Shown piece by piece: positions 60,217 to 64,000 of a DNA stretch of 64,000 nucleotides. The stretch is from CAWUEX02 sp963921305. GTDB lineage: Bacteria; Pseudomonadota; Alphaproteobacteria; Rhodospirillales; Rhodospirillaceae. Every line of letters starts with the position of its first letter. The first letter of the stretch is position 1. The stretch lies in NCBI GenBank assembly GCA_963921305.4, contig CAWUEX030000002.1, forward strand, positions 744,001-808,000, in the 5' to 3' direction. A program made the position numbers and the translations under genes. The notes under the pieces are model-generated. The model ran no database searches and was not told where the DNA came from. It worked only from the letters and a program-made list of their open reading frames with translations.

Positions 60217-60238
60217 CTAAACCGCCGTGCTCAAACAG

Positions 60239-62317
60239 CTACGCGATACCAAACCCGGATATGGGGAGCGGCAGCTTGCGAATGCGCTGACCGGTTGCCG
60301 CAAAGATCGCATTTGCCACGGCGGGCGCCGTTGCCGGCACCGCCGCCTCTCCCGCGCCACCGACGATTTCAGGCGAAGCGATCAAAGCCACTTCCACCTC
60401 GGGCGTGTTGGCCAAACGCACGGAGTCATAGTCGTGGAAATTCGACTGCTGAACTCTGCCATTCTCGACCGTGATCTCACCAAACAGCGCGGCACTCAGC
60501 GCATAGGTGATCCCGCTTTCCATCTGATGCTCAACATTAGAGGGGTCCAAGGCAAACCCACAGTCATAGGCGCACCATATCTTGACCACTTTAAGATCGC
60601 CCGACGATACATCGACTTCGGCAACTTGCGCGTTCACAGAGCCAAATCCCGGTGCGAAGGCAATCCCGAGTCCGCGGCCCGCAGGCAGGTCACGACCCCA
60701 ACCCGCCATCTCAGCGACTTTGTCCAAAACAGCAAGTTCACGTGCCTTTTCGGTAATCAGGCTGCGGCGGAATTCATAGGGATCCCGACCCGCCATGTGC
60801 GCCAATTCATCCATCGCACTCTCGGAAAAGAACCCGTTCTGCGAAGAAGCGACACCGCGCCAGAACCCCACAGGCACGACCGGTGGATACTCGACATAGT
60901 CGATGAGCGTGTTCGGAATGGCGTATGACGCGTTGACTGCGCCACCAACAGAGGTCGGATCGGGGAAATTCCTCGGGCGATTTTGGAACTGAAGAATCGA
61001 TTCACCGGCCAACCGGCTGTGCAGCGCGATTAGGTTGCCCTCATCGTCGAGCGCGCCGCGAATGCGAGCCACGTAGGCTGCCCGGTAAAAATCGTGTTGA
61101 ATGTCTTGTTCTCGGGTCCAGATCAGGCTGACGGGCCGTCCAGGAACAGCCATAGCCGCCTGCACGGACTGGCGCGCGAAGTCCGGCTCCCACTTGCGGC
61201 CAAAGCCGCCACCCGCAAACGTGTTTTGCAGGTGTACGTTTTCCAGGGGCAACCCCGTCAGGTCGGCGGCGTGTTGGCGCGCGACATCCTGCTGTTGGTG
61301 GGGTGACCACATCTTGCACTCAGTCTCGGTGACCAAAGCGGTCGAGGCCATGGGTTCCATGCAAGCATGGGCCAGAAACGGCACTTCATATTCGGCCTCA
61401 AAGACACGACCGGCAGATGTGATGGTGGCTGGCGCATCTCCACGGGCACCGAAGAACGCGGCGGCCTTGTCATCGTCATTGAGCGAGGCCCGCATTTCCG
61501 CCCACATGTCAGGGGAGTTCACACTGTCTTGGCCTTTGAAGTCCCACTCGACCGTGAGAGCATCTGCAGCGGTCTTGGCGTGCCAAAAGGTATCCGCGAT
61601 CACCGCCAAGCCATTGTCGACCTCCGTTACGGCGACGACGCCAGGACGGGAGAGGATATCCTCACGGTTGTCGCTGAGAATCTCACCGCCATAGACGGGA
61701 GACGTATGCAAAGCCGCGAACAGCTTCCCAGGAAGTTTGACGTCGGCGCCAAATTCAGCCGATCCGTCCACCTTGGCGGGTGTATCCTTGCGGGTCACCG
61801 ACTTCCCGAGCAGCTTGAACTCGGACTGATCCTTGAGCGGCAGATCTTCGCGCGGCTCAAGGCTTGCGGCTGCAGTGGCGACATCGCCGAACGTCACCGT
61901 TTGCCCGCTTGTCGCGTGGGAAATGACACTGCGATCGACTGTCAGGTCGTCGGCGTCAACCGACAGAGCCTCTGCGGCGGCGCGGACCAGCAAATCTTTC
62001 GCCGCCGCACCTGTTTTGCGTAGAACTTCATAGTAGCCCATGACCGCGTCTGACCCGCCCGTAGACTGCCGGCCATCTTTGTTGGGGTTGCCATAGGCCG
62101 GGTTCGCGGTGGCCAAGCGGACCTCGACCAAGTCCCAATCGGCGTCCATTTCCTCGGCTACGACTTTCGGCAAGGAGGTGTATACGCCTTGGCCGATTTC
62201 CGCACCAGGAACGACGATGGACACGCGATTCTCAGGCGTGACCTGGACAAAAGCGTTCAATTCCGCAGCCTCGCCCTTGGGCCAGGGCGGAGGGCGCGTT
62301 AGGCAGGCGAAAGCCAA
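60239..62317 (-). CDS. Molybdenum hydroxylase large subunit (xanthine dehydrogenase family, isoquinoline 1-oxidoreductase beta-like), frameshifted
   Basis: This 692-residue frame holds nearly the whole molybdopterin-binding subunit: VVPGAEIGQGVYTSLPKVVA near its start, the aldehyde-oxidase hammerhead region (FKLLGKSVTRKDTPAKVDGS), FAGGFGRKWEPDFARQ, PVGFWRGVASSQNGFFSES and the active-site Glu in VGGAGEAAVPATAPA near the end. Its first dozen residues (MAFACLTRPPPWP) are out of frame. Deleting one G in the run at 62274-62276 joins it to a Tat-signal frame (62274-62414) and gives LAQ-GEAAELNAFVQV, which is the expected start. Family members oxidise N-heterocycles or aldehydes with a small [2Fe-2S] subunit, which is not adjacent here. 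Either a sequencing error or a recent mutation. Confidence 0.85.
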   Translation of the reverse strand: MAFACLTRPPPWPKGEAAELNAFVQVTPENRVSIVVPGAEIGQGVYTSLPKVVAEEMDADWDLVEVRLATANPAYGNPNKDGRQSTGGSDAVMGYYEVLRKTGAAAKDLLVRAAAEALSVDADDLTVDRSVISHATSGQTVTFGDVATAAASLEPREDLPLKDQSEFKLLGKSVTRKDTPAKVDGSAEFGADVKLPGKLFAALHTSPVYGGEILSDNREDILSRPGVVAVTEVDNGLAVIADTFWHAKTAADALTVEWDFKGQDSVNSPDMWAEMRASLNDDDKAAAFFGARGDAPATITSAGRVFEAEYEVPFLAHACMEPMASTALVTETECKMWSPHQQQDVARQHAADLTGLPLENVHLQNTFAGGGFGRKWEPDFARQSVQAAMAVPGRPVSLIWTREQDIQHDFYRAAYVARIRGALDDEGNLIALHSRLAGESILQFQNRPRNFPDPTSVGGAVNASYAIPNTLIDYVEYPPVVPVGFWRGVASSQNGFFSESAMDELAHMAGRDPYEFRRSLITEKARELAVLDKVAEMAGWGRDLPAGRGLGIAFAPGFGSVNAQVAEVDVSSGDLKVVKIWCAYDCGFALDPSNVEHQMESGITYALSAALFGEITVENGRVQQSNFHDYDSVRLANTPEVEVALIASPEIVGGAGEAAVPATAPAVANAIFAATGQRIRKLPLPISGFGIA

Positions 62318-62414
62318 TCAGCAAACCGCCAGCGGCGGCAGCCGAAACGACGAACGTCCGGCGAGTCAGGCGCGCCCGATCAGCGAAGGAAGAACTTTGG
62401 TGGGTCCATAGCAA
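62274..62414 (-). CDS. Tat-signal leader of the molybdenum hydroxylase, separated by the frameshift
   Basis: The frame gives ADRARLTRRTFVVSAAAAGG then LLIGFRLPNAPSALAQ, a clear twin-arginine signal with hydrophobic core and AxA-like cleavage. It then runs into nonsense and stops at 62232. It should be the export leader of the downstream large subunit. The start is TTG 62414, only one base from GAGGAGG. The better-spaced ATG 62409 is in another frame that stops after nine codons, so either the start is TTG or a second indel lies near 62385. Confidence 0.65.
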
Positions 62415-62676
62415 GCCTCCTCAGGCTCCAAATGTGGCGACCATCTGGGTTTCAGGTTTAACACAGCGCAGTGACGGGGCTAAAGAACTGCTGGGCGTAA
62501 TATAGGCACTTTTGATGGCCTTCCAGCCTTTAGACCGCGCCAGAAAACACTATATTACCCTAAATGGTCATCACGTGATGGTGAGGCCAGCGGCCCTGGC
62601 AGCCGATAAGCCTCATTGGTAGCGTCCGGGCGAATAGTTGTTGCGAATTGGCCAGCACTCGAAAGGGCTGTTCACT

Positions 62677-63741
62677 ATGATTGATTACAATCTTCGGCAG
62701 CATGGCCGCGCGTCACTTGATTTCCTGACCGCCTTTGGTGGTGTGGTCGGCCCCCTGATGAAGGATCAGCAAGCCGCCCTGGACAAAGCGGGGTTAAATG
62801 ACGACACCCTCGCAGACGACCTGGATGAACGCGCCAAGCAAATCGAAACGGTTCTCAGCGAGGTCTCGGCTTTCCGAACCACAAACCTGCTCGGGGAATG
62901 GCACGCTGAGCATCATGCCCGCCTGGCAACCGATGCGTTCGAAGAAATTCGAGACGAACTTAGTGAAGACTTCAAGGCCCTCGCGACTGGCGGAACAACA
63001 CTCACATATAACCCGGATTTAAACGTGCCGAAGTATTGGCCGTACCCCGTTCACCGCACCACAGGTGGCTGGGATGGCCATCGCCACATGGGCTTTATTC
63101 ATGGCGAACTCATTCACCGGTACATTGTCGGCAAGTCAGCCAAGCCACCCGCAGCTGGTGGCGCCCCAACGGACATCTATGCGGATCGGAAAAAATTCGC
63201 AGAGCAAGCCCCACGCCGTGACTATAAACATGTCGTTGAAATCGGCTGTTCGTCCGCGCCCTACACAACCAAGCTGGCGGAGGTCTTCCCCAAGGCTAAA
63301 ATCTCGGCCTGCGACATATCGATTTCACAACTGGAACAGGCGCAGCGCAATGGCAATAAGCTCGGTCATAGCTGGAACCTGTTTCACGCTGATGGCCGCG
63401 ACACGGGACTGGATGACGCAAGTTGCGACCTGTTTACGTCTTACATCATTCTCCACGAGCTGCCCGTAAAGGTCATTGAAGAAATCCTGAGAGAAGGGTT
63501 TCGCGTGCTCGAGCCCGGCGGCGATCTGTTGTTCGGCGACGTTGCCCCTTACAACGCCCTGAGCAAAACCGCGGCATGGCGCACGGATTTCATGGCCAAA
63601 TACGGCGGCGAGCCGTTTTGGCGGGGATCATCGACCATGGATATGGTGGGGTTGATGGAAGACATTGGCTTTGTCGACGTCAAATACGAAGGTATGGCAC
63701 CGAACAATTATCCTTGGCTCACATACGGCCGGAAGCCTTAA
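62677..63741 (+). CDS. Class I SAM-dependent methyltransferase
   Basis: A 354-residue cytosolic protein. The first 150 residues are helical and of unknown type (ASLDFLTAFGGVVGPLMKDQ, LADDLDERAKQIETVLSEV). The methyltransferase domain covers about 180-330, with motif I VVEIGCSSAPYTTKL, the acidic motif KISACDISISQLEQA, LFHADGRDTGLDDASCDLF and the hydrophobic SYIILHELP. The end is LEPGGDLLFGDVAPYNAL. ATG 62677 is preferred (after GAAAGGG); the frame opens at TTG 62638. The substrate is unknown. The next gene starts 5 bp downstream, so they are probably co-transcribed and related. Confidence 0.87.
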   Translation: MIDYNLRQHGRASLDFLTAFGGVVGPLMKDQQAALDKAGLNDDTLADDLDERAKQIETVLSEVSAFRTTNLLGEWHAEHHARLATDAFEEIRDELSEDFKALATGGTTLTYNPDLNVPKYWPYPVHRTTGGWDGHRHMGFIHGELIHRYIVGKSAKPPAAGGAPTDIYADRKKFAEQAPRRDYKHVVEIGCSSAPYTTKLAEVFPKAKISACDISISQLEQAQRNGNKLGHSWNLFHADGRDTGLDDASCDLFTSYIILHELPVKVIEEILREGFRVLEPGGDLLFGDVAPYNALSKTAAWRTDFMAKYGGEPFWRGSSTMDMVGLMEDIGFVDVKYEGMAPNNYPWLTYGRKP

Positions 63742-63746
63742 CACCG

Positions 63747-64000
63747 ATGGCAGATGTGAAGACATACCCAGCGACCAAACAGCCGCTGAAACGCCAAGCG
63801 CTCCGGCCAGAGGATATCGATAAGGTTGGCCAAGCTATTTTAACTTTGGCGCAAGAGCTGTGGACTGTGAAAGACCGTCAGAAAATTACCGAAGCGGTTT
63901 TGAAAAAACACAACATCGATATCAGCGAAGAAATAGACACCTTTAAGCCCGACGCCGAACTCGAGGCGGAGTTGGCGGACGCGCGCACTGCCCTGGTGCG
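63747..64000 (+). CDS. Unidentified protein, N-terminal part (cut by window end)
   Basis: An open frame from ATG 63747 runs to the window edge without a stop, giving about 84 residues: ADVKTYPATKQPLKRQALRP, then DIDKVGQAILTLAQELWTVK, then KITEAVLKKHNIDISEEID and an acidic helix. It is mostly helical and charged and shows no signal peptide. The 5-bp gap from the methyltransferase gene suggests an operon. I do not recognise the family from this part. Confidence 0.7.
   Translation, partial: MADVKTYPATKQPLKRQALRPEDIDKVGQAILTLAQELWTVKDRQKITEAVLKKHNIDISEEIDTFKPDAELEAELADARTALV

Noticed and set aside
1..64000. CRISPR arrays, tRNA/rRNA genes, insertion sequences, prophage or toxin-antitoxin modules
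   Set aside because: I looked in the intergenic regions and found no spaced repeats, no tRNA-like folds, no transposase or integrase and no typical toxin-antitoxin pair.

Overview
The window looks like a piece of an alphaproteobacterial chromosome, probably a free-living and perhaps marine, Rhodospirillales-like lineage. This rests on a fairly high G+C content by eye, frequent GTG and TTG starts, an alpha-type XRE regulator, the queA-tgt-queG queuosine block, a DUF2937 gene, and many secreted FGE-sulfatase-domain proteins. It is an inference from gene content. I see no rRNA, tRNA, CRISPR array, prophage or intact insertion sequence.

Layout. 0-9.7 kb holds housekeeping genes: an XRE regulator, a tightly overlapping queA-tgt-queG operon with an FGE-domain gene at its end, DUF2937, a glutathione transferase, a secreted subtilase and a polytopic membrane protein. 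9.8-18.7 kb is an envelope and signalling block: a DegT aminotransferase, a very large six-PAS hybrid histidine kinase with its REC-HPt part split off by a one-base frameshift, a stand-alone receiver, a glycosyltransferase fused to a phosphoglycosyl transferase, and a 7-TM protein. 18.7-25.4 kb is mostly metabolic: TauE exporter, dienelactone hydrolase, DapA-like lyase, leuC without leuD, membrane-anchored FMN glutamate-synthase-like protein and a REC-GGDEF protein. 25.4-34.7 kb carries a TonB receptor, an orphan peptide-type binding protein, a PAS protein, a coupled pair of alpha/beta hydrolase and five-bladed propeller, a TPR protein and a DUF6491 protein.

34.7-64 kb is accessory in character and rich in iron-dependent or oxidative enzymes: three cupins around a PepSY membrane protein, a NicO-type metal transporter, a translationally coupled MFS-VOC-MDR-FetA-FetB operon, a divergent FbpABC-like ABC importer, a TTC38-like TPR protein with a PD40 lipoprotein, a Rieske oxygenase, two tandemly duplicated tiny membrane proteins with duplicated promoters, and a five-gene minus-strand run (two FGE-domain proteins, an FGE-VOC fusion, a Tat-exported FAD amine oxidase, an NTF2-like protein). 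It ends with a peptidoglycan-binding protein, a frameshifted molybdenum hydroxylase large subunit, a methyltransferase and a gene cut by the window edge.

The most distinctive features are these. Five secreted FGE-domain paralogues all carry an N-terminal DCxxCP motif and all lack the catalytic cysteine pair of true formylglycine-generating enzyme; one is fused to a VOC domain. The tgt product has lost two of the three zinc-ligand cysteines. An alpha/beta hydrolase has His where the nucleophile should be. Two large genes are each interrupted by a single-base frameshift. Functions of the accessory operons are inferred from domains and gene order only.
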